From Lysobacterales bacterium (lineage in GTDB: Bacteria > Pseudomonadota > Gammaproteobacteria > Xanthomonadales > SZUA-36), in the NCBI GenBank assembly GCA_014238945.1, contig JABAAB010000062.1, positions 24,934 through 88,933 on the forward strand: a DNA stretch of 64,000 nucleotides, read 5' to 3'. Shown here in pieces: positions 35,348-44,387 of the stretch. Below the pieces are notes generated by a model. It was not told the origin of the DNA and ran no database searches. It saw nothing but the letters and a program-made list of their open reading frames with translations. How positions within the stretch are numbered: position 1 is the first letter of the stretch; each line of letters begins with the position of its first letter. Made by a program: the position numbers and the translations under genes.

Positions 35348-36844
35348 ATGGAAAAATTGACACATTATATTGCTGGCAAAAACGTTGCTGGCACCAGCGG
35401 GCGTTTCGGCGATGTCTATGATCCGGCTACGGGTCAGGTTCAAAAGCTGGTTCCCCTGGCCTCAGCAGATGAACTGGATACTGCGGTCAGGGCCGCCGCC
35501 GCGGCTTTCCCCGCCTGGGCTGCGATGCCTGCTTTACGACGGGCGCGTTGTATGTTTCGTCTGAAGAATCTTATCGAGGATAATCGCAACGTTCTGGGAG
35601 CCATGTTGACCTCCGAACATGGAAAGGTCCGTGACGATGCACTGGGAGAGGTTACCCGTGGTCTCGAGGTGGTCGAATTCGCCTGTGGTGCTACACAATT
35701 ACTCAAGGGCGAATATAGCGATACGGTGGGTACCGGTGTGGACGCTTATTCATTCAGACAACCACTGGGTGTGGTTGCGGGAATTACACCGTTCAATTTC
35801 CCGGCCATGGTGCCGTTGTGGATGATTCCGATGGCACTGGTGAGTGGTAATACATTCGTACTGAAACCCTCGGAGCGGGATCCTGGCGCATCAATGATAT
35901 TGGCTGACCTGGTTCAGCGCTCCGGTGTTCCCGATGGTGTATTCAACGTGGTCCATGGTGACAGGGAGGCGGTGGATGCCATCCTCGCACACCCGGACAT
36001 CAAGGCCATATCATTTGTGGGCTCCACCCCGATAGCAAAGAAAATTTTCGAGGTTGGATCGGCCAATGGCAAACGTGTGCAGGCGCTGGGGGGCGCCAAG
36101 AATCATATGCTGGTGATGCCGGATGCGCCCATCGAAGCGACCGCTGATGCCCTGATGGGTTCAGCCTACGGTTCTGCCGGTGAAAGATGCATGGCGATTT
36201 CCGTGGCCGTGGTGGTTGGTGATGAGACAGCCGATTCCCTGGTTGCCGAACTCAAACCAAGAGTAGAAGCGTTGTCGATTGCTCCGGGCAACACACCCGG
36301 CGCTGAAATGGGTCCATTGATCACTGGTGAGCACCACGCCAGGGTATCGGGTTACGTTGACCTGGGTGTGACCGAAGGTGCAGAGTTGGTAGTGGACGGT
36401 CGGGCGTTCAGCCATGCCGAACAACCCGATGGGTTCTTCATCGGCGGCTGCCTGTTTGACCGCGTCAGTGCGGGCATGCGGATTTATGACGAGGAGATTT
36501 TTGGTCCCGTATTGTGCGTGGTCAGAGTCAATAGCTACGACGAGGGGGTCAAGCTGATCAACGAACACGTTTACGGCAACGGTGTGTCCATTTTCACCCG
36601 CGACGGTGATGCTGCACGCAACTTTGTGCAACACATCCAGGTGGGTATGGTAGGTGTCAATATACCCATACCGGTTCCCATGGCTTTTCACAGTTTCGGT
36701 GGCTGGAAACAGTCATTATTTGGTGATCACCACATTTATGGGCCGGAAGGTCTGCGTTTTTATACCCGTGTCAAAGCCGTGACCCAGCGCTGGCATACCG
36801 GCATACGCAAGGGCGCTGATTTCCATTTCCCCCAACTGGGGTAG
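35348..36844 (+). CDS. mmsA: CoA-acylating methylmalonate-semialdehyde dehydrogenase MmsA
   Basis: 498 residues. Oxidises malonate or methylmalonate semialdehyde with CoA and NAD to acetyl- or propionyl-CoA. Signatures are [49 protein letters not shown] and the catalytic cysteine in [11 protein letters not shown]. MmsA lacks the general-base Glu of ordinary aldehyde dehydrogenases, and the GGAKNH context here fits. It lies three bases behind the aminotransferase gene. In this context it completes beta-alanine degradation to acetyl-CoA. Confidence 0.96.
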   Translation: MEKLTHYIAGKNVAGTSGRFGDVYDPATGQVQKLVPLASADELDTAVRAAAAAFPAWAAMPALRRARCMFRLKNLIEDNRNVLGAMLTSEHGKVRDDALGEVTRGLEVVEFACGATQLLKGEYSDTVGTGVDAYSFRQPLGVVAGITPFNFPAMVPLWMIPMALVSGNTFVLKPSERDPGASMILADLVQRSGVPDGVFNVVHGDREAVDAILAHPDIKAISFVGSTPIAKKIFEVGSANGKRVQALGGAKNHMLVMPDAPIEATADALMGSAYGSAGERCMAISVAVVVGDETADSLVAELKPRVEALSIAPGNTPGAEMGPLITGEHHARVSGYVDLGVTEGAELVVDGRAFSHAEQPDGFFIGGCLFDRVSAGMRIYDEEIFGPVLCVVRVNSYDEGVKLINEHVYGNGVSIFTRDGDAARNFVQHIQVGMVGVNIPIPVPMAFHSFGGWKQSLFGDHHIYGPEGLRFYTRVKAVTQRWHTGIRKGADFHFPQLG

Positions 36845-36858
36845 AAAAGAGCAAACAG

Positions 36859-36878
36859 ATCCCCGCGTCAGCGGGGAT
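36859..36878. repeat. Intergenic palindrome
   Basis: ATCCCCGC-GTCA-GCGGGGAT, a perfect eight-base-pair hairpin between the convergent mmsA and MAPEG genes. It has no T-run, but could act as a bidirectional transcript end or be one of the dispersed REP-like units seen again near 48.2 and 55.6 kb. Confidence 0.65.
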
Positions 36879-36890
36879 CACGTGACAGGC

Positions 36891-37274
36891 TCAGAACATA
36901 CCCCAGATCACCATGCCCAGGGCACCCAGAATCAGCACGGCATTGGCCAGCAAGGTCAGCGCCATGCCCGGGGTGCGTGAAGCCGGGTCCTTGATGTACT
37001 CGCTTGAGTACATGAAACGGCCCAGGATGAATGCCGCACCTGGCACCAGTACCCACAAACCACTCACATACCATGCAAACGCATAGGCTGCCGGGATCAT
37101 GATCACCAATTGCTCCATGGTGTTTTGATGCACACGGAACATGCGGTCGAAGGTTTCATCACCGCTACACTCTGGCGCACTGACCTTGTATTTGCCACGC
37201 GCCTGACCGACACGGGCGGTAAAAAAAACGTACTGGAGCAAGGCAAGAAGTACTATCAGGGTGGCATTTTCCAT
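36891..37274 (-). CDS. MAPEG-family membrane protein
   Basis: 127 residues with four predicted membrane helices (about 5-22, 55-75, 76-93 and 103-124). The family signature RVHQNTMEQLVIMIPA lies at about residues 48-63, followed by ILGRFMYSSEYIKDPASRTPGM. Eukaryotic MAPEG enzymes use glutathione in eicosanoid metabolism; bacterial members have glutathione-transferase or unknown activity. It is monocistronic as far as the sequence shows. Confidence 0.88.
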   Translation of the reverse strand: MENATLIVLLALLQYVFFTARVGQARGKYKVSAPECSGDETFDRMFRVHQNTMEQLVIMIPAAYAFAWYVSGLWVLVPGAAFILGRFMYSSEYIKDPASRTPGMALTLLANAVLILGALGMVIWGMF

Positions 37275-37365
37275 GTTGTTTCCTCGTTGGTTTATTAAGG
37301 GACTAATCGAAGCTTTCTGTTCTTATCCAGGTCTGAATTCAAATGCTCATTCATGGAAATGATAT

Positions 37366-37917
37366 TCAACGTCGGTCGCCATGAACCCACAGCACTTCCG
37401 AACCGCCGTTGGATCTGGCAAGTAGCCTGGCGATGACAAACAACAGATCGGACAGTCGATTCAAATAGCGAAGGCTGACGCTGTTGACATTTTCAATCAC
37501 CGACAGTGACACCAACAGTCTTTCGGCTCGACGGCACACCGTTCGCGCGAGGTGGCATCGGGCTGCGGACTCCGTCCCTCCCGGCAGGATAAAATCCTTC
37601 AGAGGTGGCAGGCTGGAGTTGAACCCGTCCAGGTCTGCTTCAAGTTGTTCTACATAGCGGTCCGGAATCAGGGTGTTCCCCGGCATGCACAATTCGCCAC
37701 CAAGATCGAATAGCTCATGCTGGGTGCGGGTCAGGCAGCTGCGTACCTCATCGCACAATTCACTGGCCAGCACCAGGCCGATGATACTGTTCAGTTCATC
37801 AACCGTTCCAAATGTTTCAACGCGCACACTGTCTTTCTCCACACGCGAGCCATCGCCCAGACCGGTGGTTCCATCGTCCCCTGTTCGGGTATAAATTTTT
37901 GTAAGCCTATTACCCAC
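37366..37917 (-). CDS. pduO: PduO-type cob(I)alamin adenosyltransferase
   Basis: 183 residues. Transfers adenosyl from ATP to cob(I)alamin. The N-terminal ATP-binding motif is KIYTRTGDDGTTGLGDGSRV, then VETFGTVDELNSIIGL, LFDLGGELCMP, and the active-site helix RCHLARTVCRRAERLLVSL with the conserved Arg and Glu; YLNRLSDLLFVIARL is near the end. It implies use of adenosylcobalamin. No B12-dependent mutase is in the window, but MmsA-derived methylmalonyl metabolism would fit. Confidence 0.95.
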   Translation of the reverse strand: MGNRLTKIYTRTGDDGTTGLGDGSRVEKDSVRVETFGTVDELNSIIGLVLASELCDEVRSCLTRTQHELFDLGGELCMPGNTLIPDRYVEQLEADLDGFNSSLPPLKDFILPGGTESAARCHLARTVCRRAERLLVSLSVIENVNSVSLRYLNRLSDLLFVIARLLARSNGGSEVLWVHGDRR

Positions 37918-38038
37918 GATTCGTTTTTACTACCATTTTGATGCAGGAAACTTCAATATATCATGTGTACGTATTGGTGCGTCGAAACTTGAATGCCGCC
38001 AAACAATACGAATTAATCAGAGCAAACGGGAGTGTACA

Positions 38039-38467
38039 GTGAATCTGAAATCACTAATGACCACCAATGACAGTTGGGGTCTGTTGGGACTACGTCTGGC
38101 CACGGGTGTAATTTTCATCGCCCATGGTCTGCCAAAATTTGGATTTCTCGGTGGCAAAGGACTGGCTGCCAGTGCCGAGGCATTTGATGGTATGGGTATA
38201 CCGTTGCCCCTGGTCAGCGCCTTTCTTGTAGCGTTTGTCGAAACGGTAGGTGGCGCTTGCCTTATTGCAGGGTTTATGACCCGTATTTTTGCAGCTACGC
38301 AGGTTTTTGCCATGCTGGTGGCGGTGTTCTTGGTGCACTGGTCGAACGGTTTGGCGGGCAGGGGCGGTTATCAATGGGCATTGCTGCTTGCTGCTGCTGC
38401 ATTTGCGCTGATGATAGAGGGTGCCGGTCGCTACTCCGTTGATCGCCAGATGAGCCGGAACAGCTGA
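38039..38467 (+). CDS. DoxX-family membrane protein
   Basis: 142 residues with four membrane helices. GLLGLRLATGVIFIAHGLPKFGFLGG at the N-terminus and FVETVGGACLIAGFMTRIFA are DoxX family blocks. GTG 38039 is the start, with GGGAG upstream. Its last 173 bases are overlapped by the opposite-strand apbE frame. DoxX members are linked to thiosulfate:quinone reduction or redox stress; function here is unknown. Confidence 0.86.
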   Translation: MNLKSLMTTNDSWGLLGLRLATGVIFIAHGLPKFGFLGGKGLAASAEAFDGMGIPLPLVSAFLVAFVETVGGACLIAGFMTRIFAATQVFAMLVAVFLVHWSNGLAGRGGYQWALLLAAAAFALMIEGAGRYSVDRQMSRNS

Positions 38468-39347
38468 CACCATCCGCGCTTCGCGCCAGCCAGGCCAGGC
38501 CGCTTTCATCGAGCATGGCAAGACCGGACATCGTACCCATTAACATGGCCAGCGTACTGATGGAACCGGCCAGCAGACAGCTGGGAGCGTGTACCGAAAC
38601 ACTCTGCAGACCGTCGACCGGCCAACCGGTTATCGGGTTGATGATGTGGCCATATCGCCGGCCATTGATCAAACTCCCACGTTCATAGTCACCGCTGGTT
38701 GCCAGTCCGCCGCTGAATACGGGGATACCCGCCAGTGCGAAGCCTGCAGCATTTTGCCGGTGGTCAGGGTCACGGATTCCCATATTCCATGGACTGCCAT
38801 CCGGATGTGGTCCGGTAACGTGAATATCGCCACCGAGTTCCACAAAGGCCGAATGCAGACCCCTGCGAACGAGAATCAACGCTGCACGGTCAGCGGCATA
38901 CTCCTTTACCACACCACCCAGTTCCAGACGCATGCCCTCGGGCAATTCCAGTCGTGGTTGCTGCCACCTGAGCTTTGCCCAGCCAGTGTATTGACGTGCT
39001 TTGTCCAATGACCGCAGTGATGGCAGTGTCGCGCGTGTGTGCCACAGACGTGACAGGCATCCGGCCGTGATGTCGAACAGACCTCCGCTCAACTCGAACT
39101 GTGTTGCTGCATAGTTCAGCAAAGCCGAGGTTTCATCATCAACCATCGCTCCGCCCGGTTTGGCAGCCTGTAATTGCAAACGCGTAATATGGCTGGATTT
39201 CCGGAAATGTGAATACTTTCGATCCAGTCGATGGACTTCATCCGCGGCTTCGGTCATTGCTGTCAGTGCCGTCTGGGAAGAATTCCCATACACGCCAATT
39301 TCGCAGGGACAGCCCATGGAATTGAAGCTGTGACGATAAAGTTTCAT
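38295..39347 (-). CDS. apbE: FAD:protein FMN transferase ApbE
   Basis: Attaches FMN through a phosphoester to Thr/Ser of target proteins in the periplasm. 350 residues. Family blocks are FNSMGCPCEIGVYG, GGLFDITAGCLSRLW, LELGGVVKEYAADRAALIL, SAFVELGGDIHV and the catalytic region GHIINPITGWPV with VSVHAPSCLLAGSISTLAMLMG. No clear signal peptide is seen from this start. The last ~55 residues (after about 295) are Ser/Gln/Pro-rich and antisense to doxX, so the original stop may have been lost. The start overlaps the stop of the DUF3570 gene (ATGA). Confidence 0.92.
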   Translation of the reverse strand: MKLYRHSFNSMGCPCEIGVYGNSSQTALTAMTEAADEVHRLDRKYSHFRKSSHITRLQLQAAKPGGAMVDDETSALLNYAATQFELSGGLFDITAGCLSRLWHTRATLPSLRSLDKARQYTGWAKLRWQQPRLELPEGMRLELGGVVKEYAADRAALILVRRGLHSAFVELGGDIHVTGPHPDGSPWNMGIRDPDHRQNAAGFALAGIPVFSGGLATSGDYERGSLINGRRYGHIINPITGWPVDGLQSVSVHAPSCLLAGSISTLAMLMGTMSGLAMLDESGLAWLARSADGVSCSGSSGDQRSSDRHPLSSAQMQQQQAAMPIDNRPCPPNRSTSAPRTPPPAWQKPA

Positions 39348-40522
39348 TGCCAGTGAACCTGCCAGCCAAGGCTGATTCTCCAGAAATCAACCAGGGCCGG
39401 TGTGTCAAAATGGGGGCCGGACAAGGCCAGCGACTCCCTGCTGTTGTAAATATCCGCATTCAGGGAGACTGACCATATCTCAGCACGCCAGGTGGCGGAC
39501 AGCCGGTATCGCATCGCACCGTAGGTTGCCAACCGGTAGTCACTGCTCCAGTGACTGGGTGTACGTCCATCGGTTATGACCGGTGCATAAAAGTCTGCTG
39601 CACTCTGGCTGTAATAGCGGATGGCGGGTGCCAGTTCAAATCGTTCCCCGATAGGCAGGTGCCAGGCAAGGTCCAGGGTGTGTGAATCCACACCCCAGTC
39701 ATCGTTGAAGTAACGGTAATCGGCATGTAATGCTGAATTGGTGCCGACAAAATACTGGCGGAAGCGTGTACTCCAGGCAAACGCCGTGCGGTCTTCAGGT
39801 CGATGATCAAAGAAGATGCCACCATTGATGAACATCTCTTTGTACGGGTCAGACAGGTAACCATCGTGGTGGGTAAGCTGAACACCACTTTGAATCAGCG
39901 CATTGCGATTCAGGATCCGGGTCAGACCGAATGAGGCAGACACGGTATTCCTGCTGGCCCGCTCAACGCGCCCAAACAACAGGGCATCGGTTGGTGACAA
40001 CCGGTCATCGGAATAACTCGCACCCCAGGAAAGGGTGGTGTGGTTGTTTTGCTGTTCGTATTCCCCGGTATAGGAAATCGAGACGGCCTCGTAGTCGTTT
40101 TCATTGGAGTAGCCAGTGGCCAATGTGTGTTGAATTTCCTTGTGTTCTATACCCAGGGCCAGGTTGATTTCGTTACGGGTCTCCTCGATGGTGGCGCCAC
40201 TCATGACCTGTAACAGATTGCCCTGTTGATCCGGCTTTACAAACCAGGGGGACGAACCGCTCATGGATTCGTGTATGCCCTCAACGGTCAGGGTAAACCG
40301 TTCATTCAACTCACGCTTGAAACGGAACTGGTGCGACTTGATGCGGTAACGGTCGGGGCTGCCATCGAGCAACAGGCCCTCCGGCAGAGGTTCCTCATCG
40401 TAGAGGGTAAAGCGATACTGGAACTCGTTCGGGTCGCTTTCCGCGGCCAGCAATTCACTGAATCCGGGCAGGCTGAGACTGGATACCAGCAAGGATTGTA
40501 CGGTGCGTGATAATTTTTTCAT
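39344..40522 (-). CDS. DUF3570 outer-membrane-type protein
   Basis: 392 residues with a signal peptide to about residue 27 (SLSLPGFSELLAAE). The rest alternates amphipathic strands, as in a beta barrel, ending LVDFWRISLGWQVHW with an aromatic at position 391, typical for outer-membrane insertion. Family blocks are ITLTV...IHESMSGSSPW and QVMSGATIEETR. The SGAT at 108-111 looks like the core of an ApbE flavinylation site, although the usual Asp upstream is absent. Its neighbours apbE, DUF4266 and tlpA form a conserved cluster without known function. Confidence 0.85.
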   Translation of the reverse strand: MKKLSRTVQSLLVSSLSLPGFSELLAAESDPNEFQYRFTLYDEEPLPEGLLLDGSPDRYRIKSHQFRFKRELNERFTLTVEGIHESMSGSSPWFVKPDQQGNLLQVMSGATIEETRNEINLALGIEHKEIQHTLATGYSNENDYEAVSISYTGEYEQQNNHTTLSWGASYSDDRLSPTDALLFGRVERASRNTVSASFGLTRILNRNALIQSGVQLTHHDGYLSDPYKEMFINGGIFFDHRPEDRTAFAWSTRFRQYFVGTNSALHADYRYFNDDWGVDSHTLDLAWHLPIGERFELAPAIRYYSQSAADFYAPVITDGRTPSHWSSDYRLATYGAMRYRLSATWRAEIWSVSLNADIYNSRESLALSGPHFDTPALVDFWRISLGWQVHWQ

Positions 40523-40574
40523 TTTCAGGGTTTCATAATTGAGGATTTATCCGGTATGTGTCATACCGGGAAGC

Positions 40575-40802
40575 TCAATTACAACCACAGCCACCACCTG
40601 CCGGTCCGATACCGCCCGATGCAGCTTCCTTACTGTTGAAGGTGTGTGCATCGATCCCGGTGAGCAATGGATCAGCATCCAGTGCCATGTGGGGTTTTGC
40701 CAACCGGCCACGTTCCCAGGGCCGGACTTCGGCGCAGGCGCTGAGCTCAATCAGACTGAGCAGCAGGCATACGGTCCATAAGCGCTTTGATGTCATTTTC
40801 AA
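40575..40802 (-). CDS. DUF4266 small lipoprotein
   Basis: 75 residues. The lipobox is ELSAC (lipidated Cys23), followed by the family pattern VRPWERGRLAKPHMALD, a conserved SKEAASGG-like segment (NSKEAASGG) and the hallmark C-terminus GGGCGCN, two cysteines one residue apart at the very end. ATG 40796 may be used in place of 40802. The frame overlaps tlpA by 56 bases, so the two are coupled. The exposed CGC tail, beside a thioredoxin-like protein, suggests a redox or metal site. Confidence 0.85.
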   Translation of the reverse strand: MKMTSKRLWTVCLLLSLIELSACAEVRPWERGRLAKPHMALDADPLLTGIDAHTFNSKEAASGGIGPAGGGCGCN

Positions 40803-41277
40803 TCATCCCGATATGTGATGGTTCAAATCCTATATAAATATTAGCAAGTTTTCCGTTGGAATCTACCAGGTAGGACGAGGGCATGGCCAATACTGTCCAT
40901 CGCTGTGCACTGTCACCGGTGGGATCATACAATACCGGGTAACTCACCGGATGACGTTGCAAAAATCTTTCAGCGTCCTGCACATCTTCATCCAGGTTAA
41001 CTGCCAGAATCTGAAAGTGCCCGGTTCCCAGCCGTTTTTGCAATTCCTCGTAGAGTGGCAGCGAGCGGCGACAGGGTGGGCACCACGAGGCCCAGAAGTC
41101 AACGTAGACGACTTTCCCCTTGAAACTTTCGAGGGTGACCACTTCGCCCCCTTCCAGTGTCGGCAGGGAAAGTTCAGGTGCTTTTTCCCCGGGTGGAATG
41201 GCCCTGACTTCACTGCTGAACACCATGCCCGCAAACAAGATACCCAAAATGGCCATTTTATTTATTGACGATTTCAT
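40747..41277 (-). CDS. TlpA/ResA-like thioredoxin
   Basis: 176 residues, exported (signal peptide MKSSINKMAILGILFAGMVFSSEVRA). A thioredoxin fold with redox-active WCPPC in VDFWASWCPPCRRSLP and the cis-proline loop VLAMPSSYLVDSNG. It probably reduces disulfides in the periplasm, needing electrons from DsbD/CcdA. It is first in the tlpA-DUF4266-DUF3570-apbE order, all overlapping or close, so it is likely to serve the cysteines of the DUF4266 lipoprotein, which is inference. Confidence 0.92.
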   Translation of the reverse strand: MKSSINKMAILGILFAGMVFSSEVRAIPPGEKAPELSLPTLEGGEVVTLESFKGKVVYVDFWASWCPPCRRSLPLYEELQKRLGTGHFQILAVNLDEDVQDAERFLQRHPVSYPVLYDPTGDSAQRWTVLAMPSSYLVDSNGKLANIYIGFEPSHIGMIENDIKALMDRMPAAQSD

Positions 41278-41501
41278 GAGCTTCCCCGTTGTGCGGATAT
41301 CGTTGACTGTCAGTCAGACCGGTAAACCCGGGAGAAAATTGCACCCAATGGCGAAACATGGCCTCACCTGGGGTCATCCAGGTCTTGCAAAGTATGCAAC
41401 AGGCTGTCCTGAAAGTTGGTATTCCGATCTGGAATTCTGCCGCCGGGTCATGCAAAGTAAGCTGTCGTCAACTCGACAGGGATAGCCACAGGTATCTAGC
41501 C

Positions 41502-42719
41502 ATGCAGGAAAATATTACCTTCAGGAACCGGAGAGCACAAACCCTGTCCGGTGTATTGCACAAACCAGCAACAGGGCCATCCCGCAGTTGCGCAGTATTC
41601 GCTCATTGCTTTACCTGTTCCAAGAACAACCGTGCAGCGACACGTATTTCCAAGGCCCTGGCTGATGAGGGCATTACGGTACTGAGATTTGATTTTACCG
41701 GTCTGGGTTAAAGTGAGGGGGTTTTTGCCGATACCCATTTTTCCAGCAATGTCGATGACCTGGTGGATGCTGCCGGTTACATGGCGTCCATTGGACAGGC
41801 ACCGGAACTTTTGATCGGTCATTCGCTGGGTGGTACGGCGGTACTGGCCGCTGCGCTCGAAGTTGAATCGGCGCTTGCAGTGGCGACCATCGCGACACCT
41901 GCCGATGCCGAACACGTATTGCACCTGGTCGAAAAAGATCTTCCTGAAATTGAATCTGAGGGCCAGGCTGAAGTGCGTTTCGGCGGGAGGCCGTTCAACA
42001 TTAAAAAAGAATTTGTCACAGATGCCCGTACCCAGTCTGTACGACAAAATTTGCATAAGCTGCGCAGGGCTCTTCTGGTGATGCATTCTCCCGTGGACGA
42101 ACTGGTGTCCATAGACCAGGCAGCACTTATCTACAGCAATGCACTGCATCCAAAGAGTTTCATATCACTCGATAACGCCAACCACTTGTTGACCAGGGAC
42201 CAGGACTCCGATTACGTTGCCAGGATGCTGGCCCAGTGGGCCAGTTGATACGCAGGCCGGGAAAAACAGCCTCCGGAACAGGCCCGTCATGTGCCCGGTG
42301 CTGCAACCGTGCTGGGCAACACGGCGGATGGCTTCCTGGTCTCCATGGATGCAAATGGTCACCGTATAACGGGTGATGAGCCAGCGAAGCAGGGCGGAAC
42401 AGACCTTGGCCCCACACCCTATGATCTATTGGCCGCGTCTTTGGCTAGTTGTACCGCGATGACGCTGAATTTTTTCGCCCGGCGGGAGAACCCTCCACTG
42501 GAACAGGTGGGGGTCAGCGTACGGCATGACCGGATCCACGCGCAGGATTGCGCGGACTGTGTGAAAACCGGGGGCAGGATTGATCGTTTCAGCAGTGAAA
42601 TACGTCTGCGTGGCAATCTGGATGATGCACAGCGAAAGCTGCTGTTGAAGATCGCTGACCGCTGCCCGGTACACCAAACACTGAAGAACGAAATCACCAT
42701 TTCCAGCCGACTGGTCTGA
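41502..42719 (+). pseudogene. Bifunctional alpha/beta hydrolase-OsmC gene with two in-frame stops
   Basis: One reading frame of 406 codons, the length of the known hydrolase/OsmC fusion family, broken by TAA at 41709 and TGA at 42246. Before the first stop: HCFTCSKNNRAATRI and VLRFDFTGLG. After it: SEGVFADTHFSSNVDD, GHSLGGTAVLAAALE (nucleophile Ser), HSPVDELVSI and ANHLL (catalytic His). After the second: the linker YAGREKQPPEQ and OsmC with DLGPTPYDLLAASLASCTAMTL and DRCPVHQTL (the two redox cysteines). TAA replaces the Glu or Gly of GLGxSEG; TGA replaces a residue after the hydrolase end, plausibly Arg (CGA). The OsmC part (from 42291, or nearby) could still be made alone. No frameshift is needed to explain the break. 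Confidence 0.85.
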
Positions 42720-42769
42720 AAGTTCTCCGCGGTCGGCATTTACGCATCGTTTTTGTGTTGCTTTTTTGG

Positions 42770-42797
42770 TTGCAATTTTGGTTTCGACCGCTATATT
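42770..42797 (+). promoter_or_regulatory. Candidate sigma-70 promoter of gcvT-gcvH
   Basis: TTGCAA, a 16-base spacer and TATATT, 56 bases before the gcvT start. The spacing and boxes are good, but this is a by-eye match only. The leader is too short and lacks the aptamer core for a glycine riboswitch. Confidence 0.4.
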
Positions 42798-42853
42798 GTT
42801 CGTCAGTTTTACTGTCCTGAGATTATGAGCAGCCCCCAGGGAGAACCTGCATA

Positions 42854-43942
42854 ATGCCCCAACGAACCCCCTTGTATGACACCCATGTGGCCGCCGGTGC
42901 CCGGATGGTTGATTTCGGTGGCTGGGATATGCCGATCAACTATGGATCGCAGATCGAGGAACACCACAAGGTGCGTCACGATGCCGGTATGTTTGATGTT
43001 TCTCACATGACCCCGGTAAATATAAAGGGAGAGCAGGCGAGAGATTTCCTTGCCTACCTGCTGGCAAATGATGTGGCCAGACTCCAAACCCCCGGCCGGG
43101 CACTCTACAGCTGTATGCTGAACCAGCAGGGAGGCATTATCGATGACCTGATTACCTACTGTCTTGACGGATCTTTTTACCGGCTGGTTGTGAATGCATC
43201 CACCCGTGACAAGGACCTGGCATGGATTGGTTTGCAGGCACGGGCATTTGATGTCCATGTTGAAGAGAGGCCGGAGCTGGCCATGATTGCCGTCCAGGGT
43301 CCTGCGGCACGCCAATCCTTGCTGGAGCAGATACCGGTTGATTATCGTGCCGTTGCGGCTTCACTTGAACCCTTCAATGCAGCACAAGTGGGCGAATGGT
43401 TTGTTGCCCGTACCGGCTACACCGGCGAAGACGGCTTTGAGGTCTCGCTGGCGGCGGAAAAGGCCCCGGCTTTGTGGGATGCTCTTGCCGCTTCAGGTGT
43501 TGCACCCTGCGGTCTGGGGGCTCGAGATACACTGCGTCTTGAGGCCGGGATGAATCTGTATGGCCAGGATATGGACGAAACCGTGACACCTCTTGAATCT
43601 GCACTGGGATGGACCGTGGCCATGCAGGATGATCGTGTCTTTATTGGAAAAGATGCGTTGTTGGAACAGAAATCACGAGGTGTTGAGAACAAGCTGACCG
43701 GTCTGGTCTTACAGGACAGAGGGGTGCTGCGGCCCGGCCAGCAAATAATCACAGGGTATGGTCCGGGTGTGACCACCTCGGGCAGTTTTTCGCCAACATT
43801 GAAGAAGGCCATCGCCTTTGCGCGCATACCAAAAAATGCGACGAACAGCTGCCAGGCAGAGATCCGGGGCAGGATGCTGGACTGCAATATCGTGCGGCCG
43901 CCATTTGTACGTAACGGGGTGGTTTGCGAGGGTATTGATTAA
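42854..43942 (+). CDS. gcvT: Glycine cleavage system T protein (aminomethyltransferase)
   Basis: 362 residues. Releases ammonia from the aminomethyl-lipoyl H protein and forms 5,10-methylene-tetrahydrofolate. Signatures are RTPLYDTHVAAGARMVDFGGWDMPINYG, MFDVSHMTPVNI, the catalytic region YRLVVNASTRDKD, RTGYTGEDGFEV and LGARDTLRLEAGMNLYGQDMDE. GGGAGAA lies upstream of the ATG. gcvH follows after 38 bases; gcvP is not in the window. Confidence 0.97.
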   Translation: MPQRTPLYDTHVAAGARMVDFGGWDMPINYGSQIEEHHKVRHDAGMFDVSHMTPVNIKGEQARDFLAYLLANDVARLQTPGRALYSCMLNQQGGIIDDLITYCLDGSFYRLVVNASTRDKDLAWIGLQARAFDVHVEERPELAMIAVQGPAARQSLLEQIPVDYRAVAASLEPFNAAQVGEWFVARTGYTGEDGFEVSLAAEKAPALWDALAASGVAPCGLGARDTLRLEAGMNLYGQDMDETVTPLESALGWTVAMQDDRVFIGKDALLEQKSRGVENKLTGLVLQDRGVLRPGQQIITGYGPGVTTSGSFSPTLKKAIAFARIPKNATNSCQAEIRGRMLDCNIVRPPFVRNGVVCEGID

Positions 43943-43980
43943 CCGCTAAAATTCGTGAAATTATTTGAAAGGCTAAAATC

Positions 43981-44367
43981 ATGAGTAATATTCCGGACCA
44001 TCTCCAATACACTGAATCCCATGAATGGATCGGCAGTGAGGACGATGGCACAGCCCTGATCGGCATCACGGATCATGCCCAGGAGGCTCTCGGTGATCTT
44101 GTATTTGTCGAGTTACCGGCAGTAGGAGATGAAATCAGCCAGGGTGACCCCTGCGCGGTGGTGGAATCGGTCAAAGCAGCTTCAGATATCTATGCGCCAG
44201 TCTCTGGCAGGGTGCTCGAGGTCAATGATGACCTCGAAGCGGATCCGGCTTTGATCAACACTGACCCCTACGGTGACGGTTGGTTATTTCAACTCGAACT
44301 GACCGATGCCAGCGAGCTTGATGTTCTGAAGGATGCTATTGCGTACGCCGATACGCTAGACGAATAG
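43981..44367 (+). CDS. gcvH: Glycine cleavage system H protein
   Basis: 128 residues, the lipoyl carrier of the glycine cleavage complex. The lipoylated residue is Lys65 in [25 protein letters not shown] at the N-terminus and [14 protein letters not shown] are family blocks. It is in the usual order with gcvT on one transcript. Confidence 0.98.
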   Translation: MSNIPDHLQYTESHEWIGSEDDGTALIGITDHAQEALGDLVFVELPAVGDEISQGDPCAVVESVKAASDIYAPVSGRVLEVNDDLEADPALINTDPYGDGWLFQLELTDASELDVLKDAIAYADTLDE

Positions 44368-44387
44368 CCCTGCTGATAATCGTCGTT

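Noticed and set aside
41258..41455. 65-codon minus-strand frame upstream of tlpA
   Set aside because: Overlaps the tlpA start and has no ribosome site; the 224-base gap more likely holds divergent promoters.
42721..42853. Glycine riboswitch in front of gcvT
   Set aside because: The leader lacks the conserved aptamer core and is only ~55 bases after the likely promoter.
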